From positions 1-45,709 of the forward strand of contig NZ_JBEZFP010000072.1 in NCBI RefSeq assembly GCF_040649515.1: a stretch of DNA of 45,709 nt, given 5' to 3'. The first letter of the stretch is position 1, and each line of letters begins with the position of its first letter. Both the position numbers and the translations under genes were made by a program. This document shows, piece by piece, positions 25,247 through 32,702 of the stretch. The notes under the pieces were generated by a model. The model saw only the letters and a program-made list of their open reading frames with translations, was not told the DNA's origin and made no database searches. The DNA is from Yinghuangia elevatio (GTDB lineage Bacteria > Actinomycetota > Actinomycetes > Streptomycetales > Streptomycetaceae).

Positions 25247-26155
25247 CTAGGGGTTCGGGCCGTCCGGAACCGTCGAGGCGTCCGCCCCCTGCGTCCCTTC
25301 CGCCGTCCCCGGTCCGAACTTCACCACCGTGATCGACGGGCGCCGGTTGCGCACCACCGGGATCAGGTGTGCGTGCGGCGCGACCCGGGTGTAGAAGAAT
25401 CCCCGCCCGGGGACCAGCGCTAGGTCGCTGATCTCCACGATGTTCGGGTGCGCGCCGTGCAGCTTCCAGCGCTCGGAAGCGTCCATGCCCCAGGGCATCG
25501 GCGGCGCGACGTACCCCTCGCGCGTCTTCACCCGGCCCTTGACCGTCTGGGCGCTGAACCAGCGCGGCACCGCGTCCAGGATCAGCGAGCCGTTCGGGAA
25601 CCGCTCGGCGCAGCGGGCGATGAGCGCGCGTACGTCGGACGGTTGCAGGTACATCAGCAGGCCTTGCGCGGTGACGATCACGCCGCGCGCCGGGTCCACC
25701 TGGTCCATCCACGCCTCGTCGAGCGCCGAGCCGGCGATGGGATGCACGCGGGTCTCCTGCGGGAGCAGGCGCGCCCGCAGCTCGACTATTTCGGGGAGGT
25801 CGACCGACAGCCAGGTGAGGAGGCCGTTGTCGACGCGCCAGAACTGCGTCTCCAGCCCTTCGCCGAGGGCGACCACCGTGCCGTCCGGGTGTCTGCCGAG
25901 GAACTCGCGGATCTGCTCGTCGAAGGTGCGCGCCCGGAGTGCCTGGCCCTGCGCGCTGCCCATGTCGGCCTTGCCGAACCGCCGTTCGAAGGGATAGTCG
26001 ATACCGTCCAGCAATTCGACGCCCATCGGGTCGTCGAGCACCGCGTCGGGACGCCGCGCCTCCATCGCCCGGTGGTACAGGGTCCACAGCAGCGTCTCCG
26101 GAACCCCGTCGAGCGCAACGCGGGTTTTCGGGCCGTTCGTGGTCGCAGTCGCCAT
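25247..26155 (-). CDS. Class I SAM-dependent methyltransferase, PPM/LCM (leucine carboxyl methyltransferase-like) family
   Basis: This 302-residue protein resembles the LCM/PPM family: GVPETLLWTLYHRAMEARRPDAVLDDPMGVELLDGIDYPF, then TFDEQIREFLGRHPDGTVVALGEGLETQFWRVDNG, where the GEGLETQ loop is the SAM-binding motif. VIVTAQGLLMYLQPSDVRALIARCAERFPNGSLILDAVPRWF follows. In actinomycetes such enzymes O-methylate small carboxylates or polyketide acids, but no cluster surrounds this one. The start is ATG at 26155 with GGGAGGAGG upstream; its upstream region is shared with the divergent Y RNA/Ro60 locus. Confidence 0.85.
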   Translation of the reverse strand: MATATTNGPKTRVALDGVPETLLWTLYHRAMEARRPDAVLDDPMGVELLDGIDYPFERRFGKADMGSAQGQALRARTFDEQIREFLGRHPDGTVVALGEGLETQFWRVDNGLLTWLSVDLPEIVELRARLLPQETRVHPIAGSALDEAWMDQVDPARGVIVTAQGLLMYLQPSDVRALIARCAERFPNGSLILDAVPRWFSAQTVKGRVKTREGYVAPPMPWGMDASERWKLHGAHPNIVEISDLALVPGRGFFYTRVAPHAHLIPVVRNRRPSITVVKFGPGTAEGTQGADASTVPDGPNP

Positions 26156-26319
26156 GCCGAGACCTCCTCCCGTGCCCCACGCTAGTCCCACGCCCGGGAA
26201 AATACCTGGTGACGGGCAAGCGATTCCGCCTACTGTGAGGCACGTGAACAACGCACCTCCCGGTGCGAAGGGTCCGGATACTTCCTTCCACGAAAATCTC
26301 CGGTCCCGCTTTTGATCTC

Positions 26320-26493
26320 GGGAGGACAGGCGTGGGGTGCCCGGTGCGCAGGCATCGGTTACTTCGACTCATAATCGCGAGGTTCCGGGTTCGAGTCCCG
26401 GTCGCCGGCGCAAGCTCGGCGGTAGCTCAATTGGTAGAGCACGTGTGCCGAAGCCGCTTCGATCTCGGGCACCCCCTCACGCCTCCTCCTCCC
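26320..26493 (+). ncRNA. Bacterial Y RNA with circularly permuted tRNA-like domain
   Basis: The closing stem is interrupted: GGGAGG/CCTCCC (26320-26325 with 26488-26493), an internal loop, GGCGT/ACGCC (26329-26333 with 26479-26483), a CTC bulge, and GGGGTGCCC/GGGCACCCC (26334-26342 with 26467-26475). Inside is a helix GGC-A-TCGG/CCGA-A-GCC (26351-26358 with 26448-26455). The core is a tRNA in permuted order: anticodon-stem 3' half CGCG (26376-26379), variable AGGTT, T-arm CCGGG-TTCGAGT-CCCGG (26385-26401), an acceptor-like stem capped by GCAA (26402-26422), TA, D-arm GCTC-AATTGGTA-GAGC (26425-26440), A, and anticodon-stem 5' half CGTG (26442-26445). This matches the published tRNA mimicry of YrlA-type Y RNAs that bind Ro60. 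The 5' and 3' ends are estimates. Confidence 0.85.
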
Positions 26494-26522
26494 AATCCAC
26501 GGTCCCACGGGGGGATTTCGGC

Positions 26523-28118
26523 ATGTCCAAGTTCAACAGCCGTACACAGAGCGCCGTCGCGGTCGGTCCGGTCCGCACCACTACGCACACGCCGACCACC
26601 ACGACGTTCGAGGGCGGCGCCGCATACGTGCGCGAGCCGCGCGGCGAGCTCCTGCTGTTCGCACTCACCAACATGGTCGGCGAGGCCGCGTTCTACGAGT
26701 CCGCCGACGCCCGCGACCGCCGGTTCCGCGACCTCGTACACGACGTGGCCGCCGAGGACCCGGCGTGGATGCGCGGCTTCATCGGCTGGCTGCGGGACGC
26801 CGCCGGCATGCGCTCGGCATCGCTGGTCGCGGCCGCCGAGGCGGTGTTCGCGCGCCTGACGCTCGGCCTGCACGGCGAGAACCGGGCGATCGTCGACGCG
26901 GCGCTGCGGCGCCCGGACGAGCCCGGCGAGATGCTGGCGTACTGGACCGCGACGCACGGCCGTTCGCTGCCGAAGCCGGTCAAGCGCGGCGTCGCGGACG
27001 CGGCCGCCCGGCTGTTCACCGAGCGTGCGCTGCTGAAGTACGACACCGCGGGCAAGGGCTTCCGCTTCGCCGACGTGCTGGAGTTGACGCACGCCTCGCC
27101 GGCGGCCGACAAGCCGTGGCAGGGCGAGCTGTTCAGGCACGCGATCGACCGGCGCCACGGGCGCGACGAGAACGTTCCGGAGCGTCTGCGCGTCGTCGCG
27201 GCGAACCGGGCGCTGCGCGCGGAGGCGGCCGAGGACCCGTCGGTCCTGTTGGCCGCCGACCGCCTGCGGGCGGCCGGGATGACCTGGGAGGACGTACTCT
27301 CGCTGGCCGGCTCGCGGCTCGACAAGGCGCGGCTGTGGGAGGCGATCGTGCCGTCGATGGGCGTCATGGCGCTGATCCGCAACCTGCGCAACTTCGACGA
27401 GGCGGGGCTGTCGGACGAGGTCGCGCAGGAGGTGGCGCGGCGGATCGCGGACCCGGCGACCATCGCGTCGTCGCGGCTGTTCCCCTACCGGTTCCTGTCG
27501 GCGTACCGTGCGGCGCCGTCGCTGCGGTGGGGGCACGCGCTGGACCAGGCGCTGGCCGCGTCGACGGCGAACGTGCCCGCCCTGCCCGGCCGTACGCTCG
27601 TGCTCGTCGACACCTCGGGCAGCATGTCGTCGTACGTCTCGGCGAAGTCGAAGGTCACGCACGCGGACATCGGTGCGCTGTTCGGCGTCGCGCTGGCCCA
27701 CCGCGGGGCCGAGGTGGACCTCGTCGGTTTCGCGGACCGGCACTTCACGCACCGGATCACGCGCGGCGGTTCGGCGCTGCGCGACATCGAGGCGTTCTGC
27801 GGGCGGAACGGTGAGGTCGGCCACGGCACCGAGACCGTCGCGGCGCTGAAGGCGACGTACAAGGGGCACGACCGCGTCGTGCTGGTGTCGGACATGCAGG
27901 CGTTCCGGTACGCGGGCTCGGGTGCGGCCGGTGTGTCGGTGTCCGACGCGATCCCGGCGAACGTACCGATGTTCGGCGTCAACACGACCGGCTACGCACC
28001 CGCGGTGATCGCGAGCGGCACGCGCAACCGGTACGAGATCGGCGGCTTCAGCGACAAGCTCTTCACGCTGATGGAGGTCCTGAGCAAGGGCGGCGACGCC
28101 GGTTGGCCGTGGGAGTGA
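26523..28118 (+). CDS. rsr: TROVE domain protein, bacterial Ro60 orthologue (Rsr)
   Basis: This 531-residue protein has the Ro60 two-part design. An N-terminal ring of helical HEAT-like repeats (TROVE domain, about residues 25-340; GELLLFALTNMVGEAAFYES, RDLVHDVAAEDPAWMRGFIGWLRDAAGMRSA, SLPKPVKRGVADAAARLF, ESIVPSMGVMALIRNLRNFDEAG-like) is followed by a von Willebrand A domain with the MIDAS motif D363-T-S365-G-S367. Ro60 binds Y RNA on the outside of the ring and misfolded or structured RNA in the hole. In bacteria it acts in rRNA maturation and RNA decay under stress, sometimes with PNPase. Its Y RNA gene lies 30 bp upstream. GGGGGG at 26509-26514 is the ribosome binding site. No RtcA/RtcB genes are nearby. 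Confidence 0.93.
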   Translation: MSKFNSRTQSAVAVGPVRTTTHTPTTTTFEGGAAYVREPRGELLLFALTNMVGEAAFYESADARDRRFRDLVHDVAAEDPAWMRGFIGWLRDAAGMRSASLVAAAEAVFARLTLGLHGENRAIVDAALRRPDEPGEMLAYWTATHGRSLPKPVKRGVADAAARLFTERALLKYDTAGKGFRFADVLELTHASPAADKPWQGELFRHAIDRRHGRDENVPERLRVVAANRALRAEAAEDPSVLLAADRLRAAGMTWEDVLSLAGSRLDKARLWEAIVPSMGVMALIRNLRNFDEAGLSDEVAQEVARRIADPATIASSRLFPYRFLSAYRAAPSLRWGHALDQALAASTANVPALPGRTLVLVDTSGSMSSYVSAKSKVTHADIGALFGVALAHRGAEVDLVGFADRHFTHRITRGGSALRDIEAFCGRNGEVGHGTETVAALKATYKGHDRVVLVSDMQAFRYAGSGAAGVSVSDAIPANVPMFGVNTTGYAPAVIASGTRNRYEIGGFSDKLFTLMEVLSKGGDAGWPWE

Positions 28119-28123
28119 GCGGC

Positions 28124-28157
28124 CCGGGACGGCCCGCGATCACGCGTGCCGTCCCGG
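28124..28157 (+). terminator. Hairpin after the Ro60 gene
   Basis: An outer 10-bp stem (CCGGGACGGC/GCCGTCCCGG), a one-by-one mismatch and an inner CGCG/CGCG stem with the ATCA loop begin five bases after the Ro60 stop. It should end the Ro60 transcript before the convergent SDR gene. Confidence 0.7.
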
Positions 28158-28233
28158 TTCGCGGGCCCTCGTTGGCTCTCGGGCCGTCACGTCCCGCCGG
28201 GTCCCGGACGGGGTGGACGACCCGGTCCCGGGC

Positions 28234-29043
28234 TCAGCGCGTGATCCCGAGCGCGCCCGCGATGAGGTCGCTCAGCCCGGTCCGGGTCCCGGCGAGGAAA
28301 CCGCCGTCGACGGCGATGGCCTGCCCGGTCACGAACGACGCGTCGTCGGACGCCAGGAACAGCGCCGCCGCGGCGATCTCGTCGGGGCGGCCGAAGCGGC
28401 CGAGCATGTGCAGTTCGCGGTACTCCTCGCGGTACCGCGTCATGTTGCCCGACCCCATCACGGCCTGGAACATCGGTGTGTCGATGAACCCCGGGCAGAT
28501 CGCGTTGACCCGGATGCCCGCACGGCCGTAGTCGATGGCCATGTTGCGGGTCAGGGTCACCACGCCGCCCTTCGAGGCGTTGTAGGCGCTGCCGCCCTCG
28601 GTGCCCTGGAGTCCCTCGACGCTGGCGATGTTGATGATGCTGCCGGACTGCTGCCCGATCATCAGGCGCAGCGCGTGCTTGGCGACCAGGAACGTGCCCT
28701 TGAGGTTGACGTCGACGATGCGGTCCCACTCGGCCGCGTCCAGGGCGTGCACCACTCCCCCGCCGGAGACCCCGGCCGAGTTGACGAGGATGTCCAGACG
28801 CCCGTGCTCGGCCTCGACCGCGGCGACGGCCGCGGCGACCGCCTCCTCGTCGCGTACGTCCGCCGCCACCAGGCCGCCCTTGCCCGGGAATTCCCCGTCG
28901 GGCGTGCCGAGGTCGAGGCCGACCACCGTGGCACCCTCGGCGGTGAACCGCTCGACGCAGGCCAGGCCGAGACCGGACGCGCCGCCGGTCACCAGCGCGA
29001 CCCTGCCGTGCAGCCTGCCGACCTGCCCGCTGTTGGTGCTCAT
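28234..29043 (-). CDS. SDR-family oxidoreductase
   Basis: This 269-residue classical SDR has TGGASGLGLA as cofactor motif, VNSAGVSGGG, the catalytic serine in NIASVEG, YNASK as the Tyr-Lys pair, and CPGFIDTPM after it. The end, FVTGQAIAVDGGFLAG, is canonical. Asp in VVGLDLG after strand 2 favours NAD+ over NADP+. The start is ATG at 29043 with a GGGAGG ribosome binding site; longer in-frame starts would overlap the divergent gene's promoter. The substrate is unknown. Confidence 0.9.
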   Translation of the reverse strand: MSTNSGQVGRLHGRVALVTGGASGLGLACVERFTAEGATVVGLDLGTPDGEFPGKGGLVAADVRDEEAVAAAVAAVEAEHGRLDILVNSAGVSGGGVVHALDAAEWDRIVDVNLKGTFLVAKHALRLMIGQQSGSIINIASVEGLQGTEGGSAYNASKGGVVTLTRNMAIDYGRAGIRVNAICPGFIDTPMFQAVMGSGNMTRYREEYRELHMLGRFGRPDEIAAAALFLASDDASFVTGQAIAVDGGFLAGTRTGLSDLIAGALGITR

Positions 29044-29238
29044 CGAGGCCTCCCGTACGCGTGGAATCGTGGCACCGGCCGATGAGTCCGGCCGGTGGAT
29101 CCGGCCGAGGGAACCTAGACCAACCGGGTACGCGCGGCAAGCGAAACGCCTGTGCAGTTCCCGCGCGCTGTCCGGGTGCGGGCGTAGCGTGGATGGCCAC
29201 GGAGAGGTCGGTCGTGGCGGAAGGACGAGGATCGCGGC

Positions 29239-29724
29239 ATGGCGCGTTGGGCCGATGTGGTCGAGAACGAGGCGGAGTTCGCGGACGAGGTCCGCAAGGC
29301 GTTCGACGCCTACACGCACAAGACGCTCGCGACGCTGCGCAAGGACGGTTCGCCGCGCATCAGCGGCAGCGAGGCCGGGTTCGTCGACGGCGACCTGTGG
29401 TTCGGCAGCATGCCCGGCGCGCTGAAGGCGCTCGACCTGCTGCGTGACCCGCGGTTCGCGTTGCACGCGGGCACCGGGGACGCCGACAGCGACTCCTGGC
29501 GCGGCGACGCGAAGCTGTCCGGGCGGGCCGTGGAGGTCACCGACCCCGAGGCAGTCGCGGCGGTCTACCGGGCGTGGACCGGCGAAGCGCCGGAAGGGCC
29601 GTCGCACCTGTTCCGGGCCGAGCTGACGGACGTGGTCCTGACGACGCTGAACCAGGCCCGCGACGGCCTGGCCATCCGTCTGTGGACCCCGGACGGCGGG
29701 TTGCGGACGTTCGCCCGCAAGTGA
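29239..29724 (+). CDS. Pyridoxamine-5'-phosphate oxidase-fold (PNPOx-like) family protein
   Basis: This 161-residue protein has the split-barrel flavin-binding fold: KTLATLRKDGSPRISGSEAGFVDGDLWFGSMPGALKALDLLRDPRFALHAG gives the first strands and the phosphate-binding RKDGSPR loop. LSGRAVEVTDPEAVAAVYRAW and FRAELTDVVLTTLN follow. Members bind FMN, F420 or heme; in actinomycetes many are F420H2-dependent reductases. Which cofactor applies here is not shown. It is divergent from the SDR gene and monocistronic. Confidence 0.8.
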   Translation: MARWADVVENEAEFADEVRKAFDAYTHKTLATLRKDGSPRISGSEAGFVDGDLWFGSMPGALKALDLLRDPRFALHAGTGDADSDSWRGDAKLSGRAVEVTDPEAVAAVYRAWTGEAPEGPSHLFRAELTDVVLTTLNQARDGLAIRLWTPDGGLRTFARK

Positions 29725-29776
29725 GCGCCGGCGCGCGGTGCGGGCCGTAAGCAGGGCGACCTCGACCGCCGGTTCC

Positions 29777-30628
29777 TCAGTCGGCGGTCGGCCCGGTGAA
29801 AGGGTCCGCGAGTGCCTGCGTCTCGGCGTAGCTCGGCACCCCCGCGGCGGCCCGCCCCGCGTCGTACGTGTCCTCGGCGATGGACCACGCCAGCTCCACC
29901 GCGCTGTGCAGCGCCGTGCGGAACAGCAGCGACCCGCAACTGATGCGGGCGACGCCGAGGTCTGCGAGGCGACCGTACGTATGGCGGGCCGGGTTGAAAA
30001 GCACGTTCACAGGCGCGGCGACCTCGCCCACCACCGCGCTGATCACCGCGTCGTCCTCCAGGCCCGGGACGAACACCCCGTCCGCGCCTGCCTCGACGTA
30101 CGCGGCGCACCGGCGCAGGGTCTCGTCGAGCGGCTTGCCGTCCGGCGTGCCGAGCCAGAACGCGTCGGTACGCGCGTTGACAAACATGTCGGGCACGGCC
30201 GCCTTGACCGCGCTGATCGCCGCACGCTGGAAGCCGAGGTCGGCAAGGGTGCCGTCCGACCGGCCGTCCTCCAGGTTCATGCCGACCACGCCGGCGGCCG
30301 CGAGTTCGGCGGCGAGCGCGGCCACCTCGTCGGGGTCGTCGCTGAAGCCGCCTTCCGCATCGACGGTGACCAGAGCGGCCAATCGGGTGATCCGGCGGGC
30401 CAGCGCGACGGTGTCGTCCCGCATGCCACCGCCCTGGCCGTCGGGCTTGCCGAGGGCGGAGGCCACGCCGAGGCTGGTGGTGGCGATGGCGGTGAATCCC
30501 CGGGCGACGAGTGCCGACGCCGACGCGTGGTCCCACGCGTTGGGCAGCAGCAGCGGCCGTGAGCCGCGGTGCAGGGCACGGAACGCCTCGTAGCGGTCGC
30601 CGCGTTCGGTGGTCTCGGGGGTCGGCAT
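29777..30628 (-). CDS. Isocitrate lyase/PEP mutase family protein
   Basis: This 283-residue TIM-barrel protein matches the PEP mutase/carboxyvinyl-carboxyphosphonate phosphorylmutase group: LLLPNAWDHASASALVARGFTAIATTSLGVASALGKPDG, the metal-binding VTVDAEGGFSDDPDEV, GMNLEDGRSDG, and VNARTDAFWLG. The family cleaves or isomerises C-C or C-P bonds of 2-oxo acids. The KKCG active-site loop of isocitrate lyase is not seen, so a lyase on another 2-methyl or oxo acid, or a non-phosphonate role, is likelier. It is in the same direction as the P450 gene, 49 bp downstream of it. Confidence 0.82.
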   Translation of the reverse strand: MPTPETTERGDRYEAFRALHRGSRPLLLPNAWDHASASALVARGFTAIATTSLGVASALGKPDGQGGGMRDDTVALARRITRLAALVTVDAEGGFSDDPDEVAALAAELAAAGVVGMNLEDGRSDGTLADLGFQRAAISAVKAAVPDMFVNARTDAFWLGTPDGKPLDETLRRCAAYVEAGADGVFVPGLEDDAVISAVVGEVAAPVNVLFNPARHTYGRLADLGVARISCGSLLFRTALHSAVELAWSIAEDTYDAGRAAAGVPSYAETQALADPFTGPTAD

Positions 30629-30677
30629 CGCGTGATCCTGTCTCTCGTGGGTGACGTTCTGCGCTGGGGCGGACGGC

Positions 30678-31760
30678 TCAGCGGGGCTCGACGAACAGAC
30701 TCGCCGGAATCCGCAGCACCGGGTGGGCTTCGTACGCGACCGGCGTGTCGACCCGGCGCCTGCCGTCGGCCGACAGCGCTTCGAGGACGCCGCAGGCGAT
30801 GGCCAGGGCATGATCGCGGCCCGGACACGCGTGCAGGCCGTGGCCGAAGGTGAGGTGCGCGGTGTGGCCGCGCGCCGGGTCGAAGGTGTCGGGGTCGGGG
30901 AAAACGTCCGGGTCGCGGTTCGCTCCCGCGAAGTCGAGGAAGACCGAGGCCCCTTCCGGCAGGCCGAGTTCCGGCACGGGTGCGGTGGTGCGGCGCCGGG
31001 TGCCGCGTACCGGCGGGTCGAGGCGCAGGGTCTCGTGCACGAGCGCGGCGACCGGGATGCCCGGGTACCCGGGGTGCTCCGGGCGTTCGGCGCTCTTCGC
31101 GCCCTCCGTGCTCTTCGCGTCGGCAACCCGCGGCCCGGCGGGCAGCGCCGCGACGGCCGTGTTCCCGATGAGGCCGGCGGTCGCGTCGCAGGTCTGCACG
31201 AGGATGGCGACGAGGTTGGCAGTGCGCTCGTCGTCGCCGGTGCCATTGCGTGTGCCTGGGCCTGGGCGCAGGATCGCGGCCACCCGGGCGACGCCTTCGT
31301 CGGCGCGGCGCACCGCATGGTCCGGCGCGCCCGGCTGGTAGGCGGGGGCGATGCTCAGAATCGCGGCCACCAAGCTGTCCAGGTCGGATTCCCCGGCGCC
31401 CAGCGCCGCACCGACCACGCGCACCGGAACGCGGCGGGCGAGTTCGGCCATGACGTCGACGGGTTCGGCGCGTCGCCCGAGGATCGCCGCGGTGGTCGTA
31501 CGGGCAGCGGCACCCAGGGCGTCCGGCGCGACGCCGGCCAGGCAGTTGGCCACCAACGCGCGGCGGCGGGTGTGGGGCTCGCCGTCGGCGAAGCGGGCGG
31601 CCTCGGCACGCAGCCATGCGGTCGTGCGGTGCTCTCGGTCGGCGGCGGTGGCGGGTCCGACGGGTGGCACCGCGAGGCGTGGGTCGGCGAGGGCGGCGCG
31701 TACCGCGGCGTGGCCGGTGACCAGGGTGTCTCCGATTGCGGCTGCCTGAGTACTCGTCAT
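30678..31760 (-). CDS. Cytochrome P450 (short)
   Basis: This 360-residue P450 has the I-helix region QTCDATAGLIGN, the K-helix E-x-x-R motif HETLRLDPPVRGTRR, and the heme-binding loop FGHGLHACPGRDHALA with the ligand Cys. The N-terminal third is reduced compared with the usual 400 or so residues, and an insertion PRVADAKSTEGAKSAERPEH replaces the normal loop before the K helix. It hydroxylates an unknown substrate. The start is ATG at 31760. It heads a likely two-gene transcript with the PEP-mutase-like gene. No ferredoxin gene is adjacent. The divergent ArsR-type gene probably controls it. Confidence 0.85.
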   Translation of the reverse strand: MTSTQAAAIGDTLVTGHAAVRAALADPRLAVPPVGPATAADREHRTTAWLRAEAARFADGEPHTRRRALVANCLAGVAPDALGAAARTTTAAILGRRAEPVDVMAELARRVPVRVVGAALGAGESDLDSLVAAILSIAPAYQPGAPDHAVRRADEGVARVAAILRPGPGTRNGTGDDERTANLVAILVQTCDATAGLIGNTAVAALPAGPRVADAKSTEGAKSAERPEHPGYPGIPVAALVHETLRLDPPVRGTRRRTTAPVPELGLPEGASVFLDFAGANRDPDVFPDPDTFDPARGHTAHLTFGHGLHACPGRDHALAIACGVLEALSADGRRRVDTPVAYEAHPVLRIPASLFVEPR

Positions 31761-31785
31761 GCCGCCGACGCTAGGCGCGGATCGT

Positions 31786-31801
31786 TTCGGCGCACGCCGA
31801 A
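31786..31801. promoter_or_regulatory. Operator between P450 and arsR-type genes
   Basis: A perfect 16-bp palindrome, TTCGGCG-CA-CGCCGAA, sits midway in the 66-bp divergent gap, 25 bp from each start codon. It is the only strong symmetry there and the natural site for the winged-helix regulator next to it. Confidence 0.7.
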
Positions 31802-31826
31802 CTTTGCCTGCGGCATGCTGGGGGCC

Positions 31827-32543
31827 ATGACCCGCACAGATCATTCCGCGTCACGGCTCTCCGCCCTGACGGCGCTGCTCGCGGACGAGACGCGCGCGAC
31901 GATGTGCCTCGCGTTGCTCGACGGGCGGGCCTGGACCGGCGGCGAACTGGCCCGGCACGCGGGTGTGGCCCCGTCGACCGCCAGCGAGCACCTGTCGCAG
32001 CTGGTCGCGGGCGGGTTGCTCGCCGAGGAGCGGCAGGGGCGCCACCGGTACCTGCGGATCGCGGACCCCGCGACCGCGCAACTGATCGAGGACCTGGCGG
32101 CCTTCGCGGGGCCGCCGGCCGGCACCGCGTCGTCGCTGCGGGCCCGCTCCGCGAGCACCGCCCTCGCGCGGGCGCGCACGTGCTACGACCATCTCGCGGG
32201 ACGCCTCGGCATCGCCATCACGGACGCGCTGACCAAGCGCGGGCTGCTCGCCCAGGAGACCGGGTTCGCGCTCACCGACCAGGGGCTGCGGTGGTTCGCC
32301 GAGCTGGGCGTGGACCTCGCGGGTGCGCCGCGCGGTCGCCGCCCGCTGGCCCGGCCGTGCCTCGACTGGACCGAACGCAGGCCGCACCTGTCCGGCATCT
32401 CCGGCGCGGCGTTGTGCGCGCACGCGTTCCAGGCGGGCTGGTGCACGCGCATCGGGACGCAGCGCGCACTCGCGGTGACGGACCTCGGGCTGCGGGAGCT
32501 GCGTGCGCGGCTGGGGATCGAGCCGGACGCCTTGTCCGTCTGA
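31827..32543 (+). CDS. Winged-helix (ArsR-type) regulator
   Basis: This 238-residue protein has an N-terminal ArsR-like domain (LTALLADETRATMCLALLDGRAWTGGELARHAGVAPSTASEHLSQLVAGGLLAEERQGRHRYLRIAD). A second half follows that repeats a winged-helix pattern (YDHLAGRLGIAITDALTKRGLL, TDQGLRWFAELGVDL, CLDWTERRPHLSGISGAALCAHAFQAGWCTRI). The second half is the known C-terminal domain of long ArsR-type regulators in actinobacteria and proteobacteria, with the conserved CLDWTERRPHL. It probably represses itself and the divergent P450 transcript. An ATG at 31815 is an alternative start. Confidence 0.85.
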   Translation: MTRTDHSASRLSALTALLADETRATMCLALLDGRAWTGGELARHAGVAPSTASEHLSQLVAGGLLAEERQGRHRYLRIADPATAQLIEDLAAFAGPPAGTASSLRARSASTALARARTCYDHLAGRLGIAITDALTKRGLLAQETGFALTDQGLRWFAELGVDLAGAPRGRRPLARPCLDWTERRPHLSGISGAALCAHAFQAGWCTRIGTQRALAVTDLGLRELRARLGIEPDALSV

Positions 32544-32624
32544 AGTCGCGGTCTGAGCCGAAAACCGACCGGGGGCGCGCGCCGTGGCGCCGCCCCCGGA
32601 TCACCGGTCCTCGCGAAGGTCCGC

Positions 32625-32702
32625 GTCAGAAGTCCGGGTCAGGAATCCTCGTCACAAATCCTCGTCACAAATCCTTGTCAGCAATCCTCGTCAGAAGTCC
32701 TC
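32625..32702. repeat. Six-copy 13-bp tandem repeat derived from the nrdB 3' end
   Basis: Six consecutive 13-bp units run 32625-32637, 32638-32650, 32651-32663, 32664-32676, 32677-32689 and 32690-32702, consensus GTCASAAATCCTC on the plus strand. The last unit contains the nrdB stop codon. On the minus strand it is GAGGACTTCTGAC, i.e. the Glu-Asp-Phe-stop end of nrdB. The array therefore consists of repeated copies of the gene's last codons in shifting frames, with differences between copies. Confidence 0.85.

Noticed and set aside
26340..26412. A tRNA-Met-like gene (CAT in CTCATAAT followed by a perfect T-arm)
   Set aside because: The acceptor 5' strand and a normal D-arm are missing upstream. 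The D-arm and acceptor 5' strand lie downstream instead, which fits the permuted Y RNA fold, not a tRNA.
28234..29607. 457-residue version of the SDR starting at 29607
   Set aside because: The extra N-terminus is antisense to the PNPOx-like gene; the ATG at 29043 has a ribosome binding site and the right length.
29777..32543. A small natural-product cluster around the P450
   Set aside because: No synthase, NRPS/PKS, terpene cyclase or tailoring set is present; the P450 has only a regulator and one lyase-like neighbour.
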